Shown here: positions 8,181 to 16,566 of the stretch, piece by piece | Layout of the letters: each line of letters begins with the position of its first letter | Position numbering within the stretch: position 1 is the first letter of the stretch | Assembly (NCBI GenBank): GCA_050741915.1 | Contig: JBOGEX010000110.1 | Span: 65,586 to 129,585, forward strand | Direction: 5' to 3' | DNA: 64,000 nt | DNA from: JACCTH01 sp050741915 | GTDB lineage: Bacteria; Actinomycetota; Acidimicrobiia; Spongiisociales; ZC4RG35 | Position numbers and translations under genes: made by a program | Notes under the pieces: model-generated | Told to the model about the DNA's origin: nothing | Databases searched by the model: none | What the model saw: the letters and a program-made list of their open reading frames with translations, nothing else

Positions 8181-9241
8181 CTCCCCTCCCGGAGGCTCAC
8201 CTCGAGTTCAGTAGCCAGGGCTCGTGACAATGCCCGCGGTCGGAGACCATCTCGCAAGGCTCGACCCAGAGTCGCGTCGAGGTGCCGGTCGATTTCCTCG
8301 CTCGGTTCCGAGATGACGTCGAGGGAAACTCGCAGCTCAGGTGCTTCGGCCGTCAGGGCGTCGACGAAATCGCCCAGCTCGCGGCGGGCAGCATCCGGTG
8401 ACCGCTGCCAGTCGATAGCGGCCCGGGCGCGAGCTGACTCCCATCTTTCGGTGAAACCCACCGGAGCGAGACAGGGAGCGATGAGGTCCAGCACTCGCTT
8501 GAGCTCTATTCGCATCCGCTGTTCGCCGGTGCCGATGCCCTCCGCCTTCCTCGTGATCGTTTCCACCAACTCTTCGATCCCAAACGGAGGACCGGCCGGC
8601 GGATCGGCCGCAGTGGCAAGCACCGCCGGCTCGGCAAAGCCATCGCTTCTGAGGGCCCACTCGAGATCCTCGGTGACCGCTGCGACCTCGCCGTCAACGA
8701 GTCGATCGATCTGGTTGAGAACAAAGACGTAGGAGCCCTCATGGGCTACGAGGGGGCGGAAGAACTGATCGTGGATCACACGGTCGCGATACTTTTCAGG
8801 GTCGGTCACCCAAACGACGATATCAAGGATCGCCAGCATGTCTTCGACCTGATGGCGGTGATCAACTGCCACCGAGTCGACATCGGGGAGGTCGATCAGA
8901 GTTAGCGACTCTGGTGTTTCCAGCTCGACGATGTCTTCGAGTCCCAACTCTTGCCACAGCCCTTCGAGGCGATTGGCGATCGACGGCGGCACGACCACTA
9001 GTGGGCGCGAGGTAGTTGGCCGCATTGCTCCTGGATCCGAGACCGGCTGGCCCATGATTGCATTGAGAAGACTGGACTTGCCGGAGCCGGTGCTACCGGC
9101 CAGCCCCACCACGATTCCGGAGTAGGCCCGCCGATGGCGCAACTTCTTCGCAGTCACGGCCAGGAGAGTGAACTCATCGGGTGGGAGGTGGTCAGCGGCG
9201 CTCGATACCAAACGATCGAGCAAGTCAAGAAGCTCGATCAC
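8177..9241 (-). CDS. dynamin-like P-loop GTPase, second of a coupled pair
   Basis: This 354-residue GTPase has G1 VGLAGSTGSGKSSLLNAIMG, G2-region RPTTSRPLVV, G3 LIDLPDVDSV and G4 LNQID. The frame is open further upstream, but a GTG at 9241 overlaps the stop of the preceding GTPase as GTGA, so this start is chosen for translational coupling. A longer start at GTG 9277 is possible. The C-terminal ~150 residues are helical and without clear membrane segments. The family resembles the YfjP/dynamin-like GTPases found in adjacent pairs in actinobacteria; the target membrane or partner is unknown. Confidence 0.8.
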   Translation of the reverse strand: MIELLDLLDRLVSSAADHLPPDEFTLLAVTAKKLRHRRAYSGIVVGLAGSTGSGKSSLLNAIMGQPVSDPGAMRPTTSRPLVVVPPSIANRLEGLWQELGLEDIVELETPESLTLIDLPDVDSVAVDHRHQVEDMLAILDIVVWVTDPEKYRDRVIHDQFFRPLVAHEGSYVFVLNQIDRLVDGEVAAVTEDLEWALRSDGFAEPAVLATAADPPAGPPFGIEELVETITRKAEGIGTGEQRMRIELKRVLDLIAPCLAPVGFTERWESARARAAIDWQRSPDAARRELGDFVDALTAEAPELRVSLDVISEPSEEIDRHLDATLGRALRDGLRPRALSRALATELEVSLREGS

Positions 9242-10383
9242 GACTCTTCGAAACTGGCGTCCAATATCGCTTGCCACCCGGTCTCCAACGAATCGATTAA
9301 GGCGGCATCCGGAAGAGGGCGCAAGGCGAGCTCGGTGGCGATGACCTGCTCGGCAACGATCGAATAGGGAGGCAGCGACTCCCGGAGAATCTCGGTCGAC
9401 CGCGGCGATAGGGCGGCGTTTCCCAGTGCCTCGCGCACCCGTTCCTCGATTCGGTCTCGAAGATCGGTCTGGACTCCCGCCTTCCGAAACCGCCACCGAG
9501 GAACCTTGTGGTTGGAAGTGATGTCGGCCAGCTCGGCGGCCGCTTTCTCCAACGCCCTTCTCTCGTCCAGGCTCTGTTGTTGGGAGGCACCCAAGCCAGC
9601 CCGCAAGGGGGCCACTAGCGCCGCCACCCTGTCCGAGGCCTGGTCCATGGCCTCCTCCCGGACCACTTCGCTCAGGTCGCGGAGAAACCCGGCCAACCGT
9701 TGCACAGATTGCCGACTGAGACGCTTGCGAAGTGGATCGATCCGTTGCTCGGAGATGGTGAAGACTCTCAGGTGCTCGAGGCCAGCTTTCCGGAGGCGGG
9801 CGAGGAGGTCGTTGCGAGCCCCAGCGGAGCGGGGGGGCACCCTGTTAAGCACGATCGCCACTGGCCGGCTGCGAACGAGCATCTCGAGTGTCGTCCAGAC
9901 GAGTTGGTCTCCATACCGGGCTGCAGTCGTGACGAACAAGATGAAGTCGGCCGCCTGTGAAACCGCCAATGCTTCCGCACGATGCTCGATGAGATCGGAG
10001 TCGAGATCGGGGGTATCCACCAGGGCGAGACGGTCGAGCAGAGGATGATCCCCCACCAAGACCGGCCCCAGATGAGCCAGGTTCTCGGCGGCAGCTTCTT
10101 CTGCCCAAACCCGCGCCCGCTTGGTGGTTGGCCTGAGCACTCCCGGCATCGAGACGACTTCGCCAGCGAGTGAGTTCAATAGGGTCGACTTCCCGGCGCC
10201 CGTCGAACCCACCAGGGCGACTATCAGTGGTGGCGAGTCCTTGATACGAGGTAGGAGATAATTGTCGAGGATCGATACGGCTTCGTCCCGGGCCGGACGC
10301 ATAATCTCATCGAGGGCAATCGAGGAGAGGGTGGAGGACAGAAGCGATAGATCGCCGTACAAACGGGTCTGCCTCCGAGTCAC
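9238..10383 (-). CDS. dynamin-like P-loop GTPase, first of a coupled pair
   Basis: The 381-residue protein has G1 VALVGSTGAGKSTLLNSLAG, the RPTTKRARVW switch region, G3 LALVDTPDLDSD and G4 IVLNRVPPRSAG (Asn-Arg-Val in place of the usual NKxD). The C-terminal half is rich in charged helices and could form a stalk-like bundle. It starts at GTG and runs into the second GTPase with a 4-base overlap, so the two are probably made in equal amounts and may form a heteromer, as paired bacterial dynamins do. The nuclease gene lies 21 bases upstream on the same strand. Confidence 0.8.
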   Translation of the reverse strand: MTRRQTRLYGDLSLLSSTLSSIALDEIMRPARDEAVSILDNYLLPRIKDSPPLIVALVGSTGAGKSTLLNSLAGEVVSMPGVLRPTTKRARVWAEEAAAENLAHLGPVLVGDHPLLDRLALVDTPDLDSDLIEHRAEALAVSQAADFILFVTTAARYGDQLVWTTLEMLVRSRPVAIVLNRVPPRSAGARNDLLARLRKAGLEHLRVFTISEQRIDPLRKRLSRQSVQRLAGFLRDLSEVVREEAMDQASDRVAALVAPLRAGLGASQQQSLDERRALEKAAAELADITSNHKVPRWRFRKAGVQTDLRDRIEERVREALGNAALSPRSTEILRESLPPYSIVAEQVIATELALRPLPDAALIDSLETGWQAILDASFEES

Positions 10384-10404
10384 GATGGAGACGCTAACGG
10401 CGGG

Positions 10405-11148
10405 TCAGTTGTTTATCGCCAGGGCCGCTTGCCCCTCCGGACACTCCTCCCACAGAGGGCAGTACCGACACCAGGGACCGGCCCGTCGCTCAGCTTCGAT
10501 GGATCTGCGGACGAAGTTCACGAGATCGGCCACTCTCGTGGCGACAGCCGCTAGCGTCGAGACCGTGGGCCTGTCTGTGAGGCTTTCGCCGGTTTGCAGC
10601 GAGATCGCTTCGACCCGAGGAAGCGTTCCTTCCTCCAGACACCAAACCAGCGCGTAGAAGAGAAGCTGTTCGAGCGGATCGCCCAACGGCCCGGTCTTCC
10701 AATCGCGCAAGAGCGGTCCCGCAAACACGGCGTCGATCTGTCCCACCAGGGTGACGTCGTCAGTGACTTCATGCTGGAGACTGACTTCGGCTCTTTCAAA
10801 CCCGTCGACCGGCAACTTGACAAAGCGTCGGTAGAGATCACTCGCCTCCGAAATGACCGGCGAAAGGAGCGACGGCCGGTTAAGCCCAGCGGCCGCGATC
10901 TTGTTGTTGAGAGTGGTGCTGCCTATTACCTCGCGAGCAGTTTGCTCGGGGTCGTCAATCGGTCCGTTCTGGAGGTGACGTGCGATCAATCCATGAGTGA
11001 GGCCACCGCGGAAGGACGCCTTCGATTCCTTCGGATAACGACCACGAAAACGCCCGAGCCCTTGTGCTGGGCAGCGCCGATAGGCGATGTAAGTAGTGGC
11101 CGAAACCGAGATCGGGTCGCCCGGTTGCATCGGTGGAAACTCAATCAC
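10405..11148 (-). CDS. PD-(D/E)XK nuclease family protein with Fe-S-type cysteines (RecB/Cas4-like)
   Basis: The 247-residue protein has the core of a RecB-type nuclease: GQIDAVFAG (Asp), then RDWKTGPLGDPLEQLLFYAL (the D-x-K motif followed by the QxxxY motif). One Cys near residue 27 (YRRCPAQG) plus a C-terminal cluster WCRYCPLWEEC gives the four-cysteine pattern that holds a 4Fe-4S cluster in Cas4 and AddB. By family it should degrade or process DNA ends, probably for repair. No Cas genes or helicase lie nearby. The GTG start is 80 bases from the divergent VanW gene. Confidence 0.8.
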   Translation of the reverse strand: MIEFPPMQPGDPISVSATTYIAYRRCPAQGLGRFRGRYPKESKASFRGGLTHGLIARHLQNGPIDDPEQTAREVIGSTTLNNKIAAAGLNRPSLLSPVISEASDLYRRFVKLPVDGFERAEVSLQHEVTDDVTLVGQIDAVFAGPLLRDWKTGPLGDPLEQLLFYALVWCLEEGTLPRVEAISLQTGESLTDRPTVSTLAAVATRVADLVNFVRRSIEAERRAGPWCRYCPLWEECPEGQAALAINN

Positions 11149-11201
11149 CTGCGCATCGTACGAGGCGAGGCTGTCAGAAGACCAGAACCCTCTAGACTCC
11201 C

Positions 11202-11207
11202 GAGACG
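11202..11207 (+). promoter_or_regulatory. -10 box (TAGACT) for the VanW-family gene
   Basis: TAGACT, a good TANNNT box, lies in the 80-base gap between the divergent nuclease and VanW genes, about 20 bases before the ATG at 11229. AGGGGGAAA in the leader can serve as the ribosome site. Confidence 0.4.
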
Positions 11208-11228
11208 TCTCAGGGGGAAACCCAATAC

Positions 11229-13166
11229 ATGCCTTCCAACGCGCCCGCGCCAGCCGTCACTGCCCCCTCCTCGGTTGGCACCCTCCCAAATCGTCCCCGC
11301 CTTCTCTGGGTTCTCGGCGGCCTTTTCTTGGCCGTGCTCATTGCCTATGGCGGGACTCGGCTGCTATCGACGGGCGAGGTAATGGGCTCGGTCACGGCCG
11401 ATCAAATCGAACTCGGCGGGCTGTCGCCGGGGGCAGCGGCAGACACCCTGGTGGGCCTCGAGGACAGCCTGGGCAATACACCGGCGGAGTTCACGATCCT
11501 CGATCGCTCCCTGCTCCTGGCCCCAGAGTCGGTGGGATTCGACCTCAACGAAGAGGCGATGGTGCAAAGCGCGATGAAGGTCGGACGAAGTGGCAATCCC
11601 TTCGGCGAATTCGCGTGGTGGATGACCCATCTCTTCTCCTCTACTCCAATTCCGTTGAGTGCCACCCTCGATCCGGGTGCCCTCGAGCTGGTGCTCTCCG
11701 CCTGGGATACCGAAGTCATCGGAAACCCACCGTTTCCAGGAAGCGTCGTCGTCGCAGGGACCGAGGTCGTCGGCGAGTACCCGCGGGCCGGCCAAGAGAT
11801 CGATCGCAACGTCGCTCCCGACATCATCCTGGCCCAAGCTTCGACCAGTGACCGCAGGTCTACCCCCCTTCCGGTGACGGAGATGGCACCGAGCCTCACC
11901 AACAGCGACATCGACGCCGCCGTGCGCGAGGGCGAGTTGCTTTTGGCCGGACCCGTGACTCTCACCAATCGGGAGCGGGAAAAGCAGGTGAGCTTTTCGG
12001 TGCAGGAGCTGGCAGATGCTCTCGTCCCCGATCTCGGGATCGACGAGATCACATTTGGCTTTGATCCCCAAGTGGTCAGTTCGTATCTCGAGCCGCTGCG
12101 GGCTGACCTGGAACAGGCGCCGATCAACGCCGAGTTGTCGGTGGACGGGGACTATGTAACGGTGATCCCCGGAGTCCGCGGGACCGTGGTCAACCCGGAG
12201 GCGACGGCCGAGAGCCTGTTCAGGGCGGCGAGTTCGGCGTCTCGCGCCGGTCCGCTTCCGATCGACGAGTCGGTCGATCCCGAGGTAACCACCACCGAGC
12301 TCGAAGCGCTCAACATCAATCACAAGGTCAGCCAATTCACGACCTATCACGATTGCTGCCAGAACCGGGTGACCAACATCCACTCGATTGCCGACAAGGT
12401 GAACAACACGATCATCGAGGCGGGCGAGGAATTCTCACTCAACGAGGCGGTGGGTCAGCGCACGGCCGAAGACGGTTACCTCGAAGATGGGGCAATCATC
12501 GGCGGACGGCTTGAGAACGCGATCGGCGGTGGGGTCAGCCAATTCGCCACGACGTTCTACAACGCTGTCTTCTGGGGTGGGTTTGAGGACATCGCCCACA
12601 AGCCCCACAGCTTTTACTTCAGCCGTTATCCCCTCGGAATCGAAGCGACCATTTCCTGGCCGCTCCCCGACGTCCGCTTCCGCAACAACACCGACAGCGC
12701 CATCCTCATCCGCACGTTCTACAGTCGCACTTCGATCTCGGTCGCCTTCTACAGCGACAATGACGGACGGATCCTGGTTGGTGAACAGAGTGGGGGTGAG
12801 CTACGGGTGTTTGCCGCTACCGAAGGCGGTGAGAATGCCCGCCGGGTATCGGCTGACGTCACCGAACCCACCAACTACCGGGACCCGCCTCCCCCCCGCT
12901 ATATCGGTGATCCAGCCATCGTCCCTCCCGAACAGAAGGAGGATCAATCTCCGGCCCGCGGCTACACCGTAGGAGTCACTCGTTTTATCACCGTCGGCGA
13001 CCAAACCCGAGAAGACCACTGGACTGTGGTTTATTCGCCCCGCCAGCAGATCATCCTCGTCCATCCCTGCCAGATCGAGGGCTCAGGGGTGTCGTGCCCC
13101 TCCACGACCACCGCCCCACCGGTCACGACTGCGCCGACGGCTCCTCCAACGACTGCGGCTCCGTAA
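11229..13166 (+). CDS. VanW family cell-wall protein with peptidoglycan-binding-like domains
   Basis: The 645-residue protein has a short cytoplasmic N terminus, one membrane anchor (residues ~24-43), then two extracellular domains of the type found before VanW (PG_binding_4-like, ~70-180 and ~225-330). The VanW domain follows at ~350-490, with FTTYHDCCQNRVTNI, AGEEFSLNEAVGQRT, GGGVSQFATTFYNAVFW and HSFYFSRYPLG. After a further beta domain it ends in a Thr/Pro/Ala-rich tail. VanW domains are common on Gram-positive surfaces, and their biochemical role is unproven. The 3' end overlaps a small convergent reading frame by 44 bases. Confidence 0.85.
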   Translation: MPSNAPAPAVTAPSSVGTLPNRPRLLWVLGGLFLAVLIAYGGTRLLSTGEVMGSVTADQIELGGLSPGAAADTLVGLEDSLGNTPAEFTILDRSLLLAPESVGFDLNEEAMVQSAMKVGRSGNPFGEFAWWMTHLFSSTPIPLSATLDPGALELVLSAWDTEVIGNPPFPGSVVVAGTEVVGEYPRAGQEIDRNVAPDIILAQASTSDRRSTPLPVTEMAPSLTNSDIDAAVREGELLLAGPVTLTNREREKQVSFSVQELADALVPDLGIDEITFGFDPQVVSSYLEPLRADLEQAPINAELSVDGDYVTVIPGVRGTVVNPEATAESLFRAASSASRAGPLPIDESVDPEVTTTELEALNINHKVSQFTTYHDCCQNRVTNIHSIADKVNNTIIEAGEEFSLNEAVGQRTAEDGYLEDGAIIGGRLENAIGGGVSQFATTFYNAVFWGGFEDIAHKPHSFYFSRYPLGIEATISWPLPDVRFRNNTDSAILIRTFYSRTSISVAFYSDNDGRILVGEQSGGELRVFAATEGGENARRVSADVTEPTNYRDPPPPRYIGDPAIVPPEQKEDQSPARGYTVGVTRFITVGDQTREDHWTVVYSPRQQIILVHPCQIEGSGVSCPSTTTAPPVTTAPTAPPTTAAP

Positions 13167-13464
13167 GCGGCTCGGCGTAGAAGCGAAAGAAGCCCGAGAC
13201 CACTGCCGCCGCGCCGTCGATGGCTGCGGTATCCCAACCGCCGGGACGTCGCATCGAGACCGTATTCGACATCACGTAGACATGGTCGATGCCCAAATCG
13301 GCCTCGAAAAGGCGGGCAGCCAGTTGGGCCGGAAAGGTCTCGCGCTCAGCCGAAGCCTCAGAGAACGCCTCACCATCCTGGCCCGACCAAGAGCGATCGG
13401 CCGAGATGATGAGATTTTCCCCTAGCTCCGTCTTATCAAGGACCTCGATCGTCTGACCCACCAA
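13123..13464 (-). CDS. hypothetical protein, 113 residues
   Basis: The reading frame starts at TTG 13464 (or GTG 13461) and ends inside the 3' end of the convergent VanW gene. No family is recognised. The product has normal amino-acid composition (DKTELGENLIISADRSW, then ADLGIDHVYVMSNTV and GFFRFYAEP), no signal peptide, no membrane segment and no cysteine, which argues for real coding sequence. A longer frame upstream runs through the palindromic element at 13490 and is unlikely to be translated. Confidence 0.45.
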   Translation of the reverse strand: MVGQTIEVLDKTELGENLIISADRSWSGQDGEAFSEASAERETFPAQLAARLFEADLGIDHVYVMSNTVSMRRPGGWDTAAIDGAAAVVSGFFRFYAEPLTEPQSLEEPSAQS

Positions 13465-13489
13465 GCGATAGTACCGGGCCCATTGCGAA

Positions 13490-13527
13490 CCCAGGGTTGT
13501 AGACGTCGTCCAACAACGTCTACAGCC
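13490..13527 (-). repeat. paired palindromic element, inverted variant (copy 3)
   Basis: AACCCAGGGTT is followed at once by an 8-bp-plus stem GTAGACGT/ACGTCTAC whose centre (CGTCGTCCAACAACG) matches the stem of copy 1. It lies just after pyruvate kinase on the minus strand and may act as its terminator. Confidence 0.5.
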
Positions 13528-13546
13528 CAGAGACCGAGTCGACCGG

Positions 13547-15016
13547 CTAGCGGGAGCCGCCTTCGGGTGAACTGCGGCCGGTTCGCTGGGACTGCACACC
13601 CTCGGAACGCTCGCCGATCATGTGGACTTTGAGCAAGTTGGTCGACGCCTGACGGTTGGGTGGAATGCCGGCCACCATCACGACCGTGTCGCCCCGTTTG
13701 CAGAGCTTCTCCTTCTCGAGGAACTTCTCGGCGGCAGCGATCATGTGATCGGTGTAGTCGCGTCGGTCGAACGGATAGGCAACGACGCCCCGATAGAGAG
13801 CCATTCTTCGTCTGGTCGACTCGAACGGCGTGAACCCGACGATGCGAGCCGCCGGCCGATACTTGGAAAGCAGTCGGGCCGTCGAACCCGACTCGGTGAA
13901 AGCGACGATGGTGTCGATCGAAAGGTTGGCCGCGCAGTCCACCGCGGCCTGCGCCACCGCCGAGGCAACCGCCGCCTGCTGGGTCAGATACGAGTGGACG
14001 GCCGTGTTCTGGGAAGTCTCCGACTCGACCGTCGCACAAATTCGGGCCATGAACTCGACCGCCTCCCGGGGATGGATCCCGGCCGCAGTCTCTGCCGACA
14101 GCATGACCGCATCGGTACCAGCGAGAACGGCGTTGGCGACATCGGTCACCTCTGCTCGCGTCGGGCGGGTGGAGTGGGTCATCGACTCCAGCATCTCTGT
14201 AGCGGTAATTGTCACTACCCCGGCCTCGTTGGCGCGTCGAAGAATGTCGGCCTGGATCAAAGGGATTCGCTCTAAGGGGAGCTGCACCCCGAGGTCTCCC
14301 CGGGCGACCATGATTCCTGCCGCCTCCGTGAGAATCTCGTCGAGATTGGCGTAGGCCGAGGCCAGTTCGATCTTGGCGATAATGGGAACATCGCCAGCCA
14401 GATCCCGCACCCGGCGGATGTCGGCAGCACTGCGGACGAAAGAGGCGGCAACCCAATCGACCTCGAGCACCTTCCCATAGGCGAGGTCGACCTCATCCTT
14501 TTCGGTGATCGCCGGCATCCGTAGGTTGGAGGCGGGAAACGCCACCCCTTTCCCATTGCCCAGGAGTCCGCCGACCACCACCCGAGCCTCGATGTGATCG
14601 GTCGCCTTCCGCGTAGCCACCAATCGAATCAGACCATCGGCCAGCACCAACTCCTCCCCCACCTCCACGTCCTCGAGCAGGTAGGGGTAGTCGAGGTAGA
14701 TGACATCGGGCTCGGTCGAGAGGCTCCTCCCTTCAAAACAGCGCACCGTCTGGCCGGTGGTCAATACCAACGAGCCCTCCGGGAAGGTCCCAACCCGTAG
14801 TTTCGGCCCCTGGATGTCCTGGAGGATGGCGACATTGCGCCCGGCTTGGTCTGCCGCCTCTCGAACCCAGTCTGCAAACTGACGGTGGAGCTCGTGATCG
14901 CCGTGAGAAAAGTTGAGGCGAGCAACATCGATGCCTGCCTCGATCAGGCTTCGCACCCCTTCGGCCGAGGCGACCGATGGACCCATGGTGGCGACGATCT
15001 TGGTGTAGCGCTCCAC
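13547..15016 (-). CDS. pyk: pyruvate kinase
   Basis: The 489-residue enzyme is full length. It shows TKIVATMGPSVAS, ARLNFSHGDH, the nucleotide/PEP site DIQGPKLRVG, KIELA with the catalytic Lys, MVARGDLGV (metal-binding Glu/Asp region), and the signature TEMLESMTHSTRPTRAEVTD. It converts phosphoenolpyruvate and ADP to pyruvate and ATP in the last step of glycolysis. The GTG start has no strong ribosome site. The gene is divergent from the cytochrome c maturation operon. Confidence 0.97.
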   Translation of the reverse strand: MERYTKIVATMGPSVASAEGVRSLIEAGIDVARLNFSHGDHELHRQFADWVREAADQAGRNVAILQDIQGPKLRVGTFPEGSLVLTTGQTVRCFEGRSLSTEPDVIYLDYPYLLEDVEVGEELVLADGLIRLVATRKATDHIEARVVVGGLLGNGKGVAFPASNLRMPAITEKDEVDLAYGKVLEVDWVAASFVRSAADIRRVRDLAGDVPIIAKIELASAYANLDEILTEAAGIMVARGDLGVQLPLERIPLIQADILRRANEAGVVTITATEMLESMTHSTRPTRAEVTDVANAVLAGTDAVMLSAETAAGIHPREAVEFMARICATVESETSQNTAVHSYLTQQAAVASAVAQAAVDCAANLSIDTIVAFTESGSTARLLSKYRPAARIVGFTPFESTRRRMALYRGVVAYPFDRRDYTDHMIAAAEKFLEKEKLCKRGDTVVMVAGIPPNRQASTNLLKVHMIGERSEGVQSQRTGRSSPEGGSR

Positions 15017-15116
15017 CAGAAGAATGTAGCGCCCGGCCGGGTCTCGCCTCGACGGGCCCCCCTTTTCGCTTCACTCGGGTACTTTCCCTCCGGGGGGAGA
15101 AACGCGTGATCTGTTT

Positions 15117-15174
15117 CCTCCCCCGGCGAGCGAAAAGCGTTGGGGGAGGTGTCGCCGCAGGCGACGGAGGGGGC
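15117..15174. repeat. GC-rich double-hairpin intergenic repeat, copy B
   Basis: CCTCCCCC/GGGGGAGG forms one stem and GTCGCC-GCA-GGCGAC a second, followed by GGAGGGGG. Layout and order match copy A at 2631. It lies in the 194-base gap between divergent pyk and ccmA and cannot terminate either gene, which favours a dispersed repeat over a plain terminator. Confidence 0.5.
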
Positions 15175-15197
15175 ATGGTCCTCGCAGCCGGTGCCCA

Positions 15198-15203
15198 TAC
15201 ACT
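15198..15203 (+). promoter_or_regulatory. -10 box (TACACT) of the ccm operon, probably leaderless
   Basis: TACACT lies exactly 7 bases before the GTG at 15211, the classical spacing for a leaderless actinobacterial start. This supports GTG 15211 as the ccmA start over the ATG at 15175. Confidence 0.5.
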
Positions 15204-15210
15204 CCCGGCC

Positions 15211-15846
15211 GTGGAACCCCTCGTTTTGTTGCGTGATGTCGCGCTCTTTGCGTCGTCGGTGACGATTCTCGAGCCGATCTCGCTCAGCATCTCCTCCGGT
15301 GAAGCAATCGGAATCGTCGGGCCCAACGGCTCGGGAAAGAGCACTTTGCTGCGCATCCTCGCCACCCTCGCCTCCCCCAGCGAGGGCGCCGGCGCGGTCC
15401 TCGGGGCGACCCTGGGCAGCCGGGAGGTTCTCGGGGTCCGTCACCGGATCGGTCTGGTCGGCCACCTCCCTGCCCTAACGCCGTCGCTGACCCTGCACGA
15501 GAACCTTTCCTTCTACGCCCGCCTGGCCGGGATCGGCGCCGACCGAGTCGGGACGGCGTTGGAGGCGGTGGGGTTGGCCTCGGCCCAACATCGCCAGGCG
15601 GTCGACTGCTCGGCGGGGATGAAAAAAAGGGCCGATCTCGCCCGCCTCGTTCTCGACCCTGCCGAGCTACTCCTTCTCGACGAGCCGACGGACACCCTCG
15701 ATCGAAGCGCCCGCTCCCTGGTTGATCACCTCGTCCTGACCACCATCAGGTCGGGAGGGGCCGCGATCGTCGTGTCCCACGACCGCACCAACCTCGTCGA
15801 ATGGATTCATCGAATCCATTCGCTCGAGAACGGACGGTTGAGGTGA
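15211..15846 (+). CDS. ccmA: cytochrome c biogenesis heme exporter, ATP-binding subunit CcmA
   Basis: From GTG 15211 this encodes 211 residues, the usual CcmA length. It has Walker A GPNGSGKSTLLR, an ABC signature in CSAGMKKRADLARLVL, Walker B LLLLDEPTD and the switch His in VVSHDR. With CcmB and CcmC it forms the ABC complex that delivers heme to CcmE on the outer face of the membrane. It is the first gene of an eight-gene operon, and its stop overlaps the ccmB start (GTGA). Confidence 0.9.
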   Translation: MEPLVLLRDVALFASSVTILEPISLSISSGEAIGIVGPNGSGKSTLLRILATLASPSEGAGAVLGATLGSREVLGVRHRIGLVGHLPALTPSLTLHENLSFYARLAGIGADRVGTALEAVGLASAQHRQAVDCSAGMKKRADLARLVLDPAELLLLDEPTDTLDRSARSLVDHLVLTTIRSGGAAIVVSHDRTNLVEWIHRIHSLENGRLR

Positions 15847-16535
15847 CGAGGTTCTGGATGCAGGCGAGGGTCATTGCCCAGAATGATCTGCTCGTCGACC
15901 GCCGGGCAGGAGAGACGTTCGGTTTGGTCGTTCCCTTCGCGTTGGCGGCATTGATCACCATTCCGTTGGCGGTCGGCATCGACCAGCCCACGATCTCTCG
16001 ATTGGGGTTGCCGGCCTTTTGGGTAGTCACGCTTCTTTTTGGAATGCAGATCGCCTGGCGACAGGTGGCCGGCTCGGAACGGGCGGTGCACGACCAGATA
16101 CGTCTCTCCGGCGTCGACCCGGCCGCGGGCTTCGCCGGCCGCGCCATTGCCAACTTCGCCCTCCTCGTGGGATTCATGCTGGTGAGCCTTCTCCTCGCGA
16201 TCCTCCTTTATTCGCCCGCCCCGATCGTACGCTGGTTGGCATTCGGAACTGCCCTCGTTCTCTTCGCGATCGGGTTGTCGGTGATCTCGACTTTGATAGC
16301 CGACCTCACACTTGGCCTGTCGGTGCGCTCGGGTTTGGCGCCTCTCCTCGTTGTTCCCCTCTCTCTCCCGCTGCTCCTAGCTGGTTCGCAGGTGGGCCAG
16401 TTGGCCAGTGCTGAAGCGGCGATATCACGACCCGGAGGTATCCTGGCCTGGCTCCTGGTGCTGCTTCTAGTCGACCTGATCGGAGTCATCGCCGGAGTCC
16501 TGTCAGCTCGACCGCTCGAGGAGACTCTCGGATGA
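15843..16535 (+). CDS. ccmB: heme exporter membrane protein CcmB
   Basis: The 230-residue product has six hydrophobic segments and the CcmB features of an N-terminal RVIAQNDLLVDRRAGE loop, typical of a cytoplasmic segment before the first helix, and VHDQIRLSGVDPAAGFAGRA. The GTG start overlaps the ccmA stop by four bases, so the longer frame from 15801 is rejected. It acts as the permease partner of CcmA. Confidence 0.88.
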   Translation: MTRFWMQARVIAQNDLLVDRRAGETFGLVVPFALAALITIPLAVGIDQPTISRLGLPAFWVVTLLFGMQIAWRQVAGSERAVHDQIRLSGVDPAAGFAGRAIANFALLVGFMLVSLLLAILLYSPAPIVRWLAFGTALVLFAIGLSVISTLIADLTLGLSVRSGLAPLLVVPLSLPLLLAGSQVGQLASAEAAISRPGGILAWLLVLLLVDLIGVIAGVLSARPLEETLG

Positions 16536-16566
16536 GGCCTTGTCAGCAAGCGAAGACGTCTGAACC

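Noticed and set aside
10405..11148. Nuclease gene as a Cas4 of a CRISPR locus
   Set aside because: No array and no other cas gene within the window; the neighbours are GTPases and a wall protein.
13422..14456. 344-codon minus-strand frame overlapping pyk
   Set aside because: A shadow of pyruvate kinase in another frame: Gly/Arg/His-rich product, no domain.
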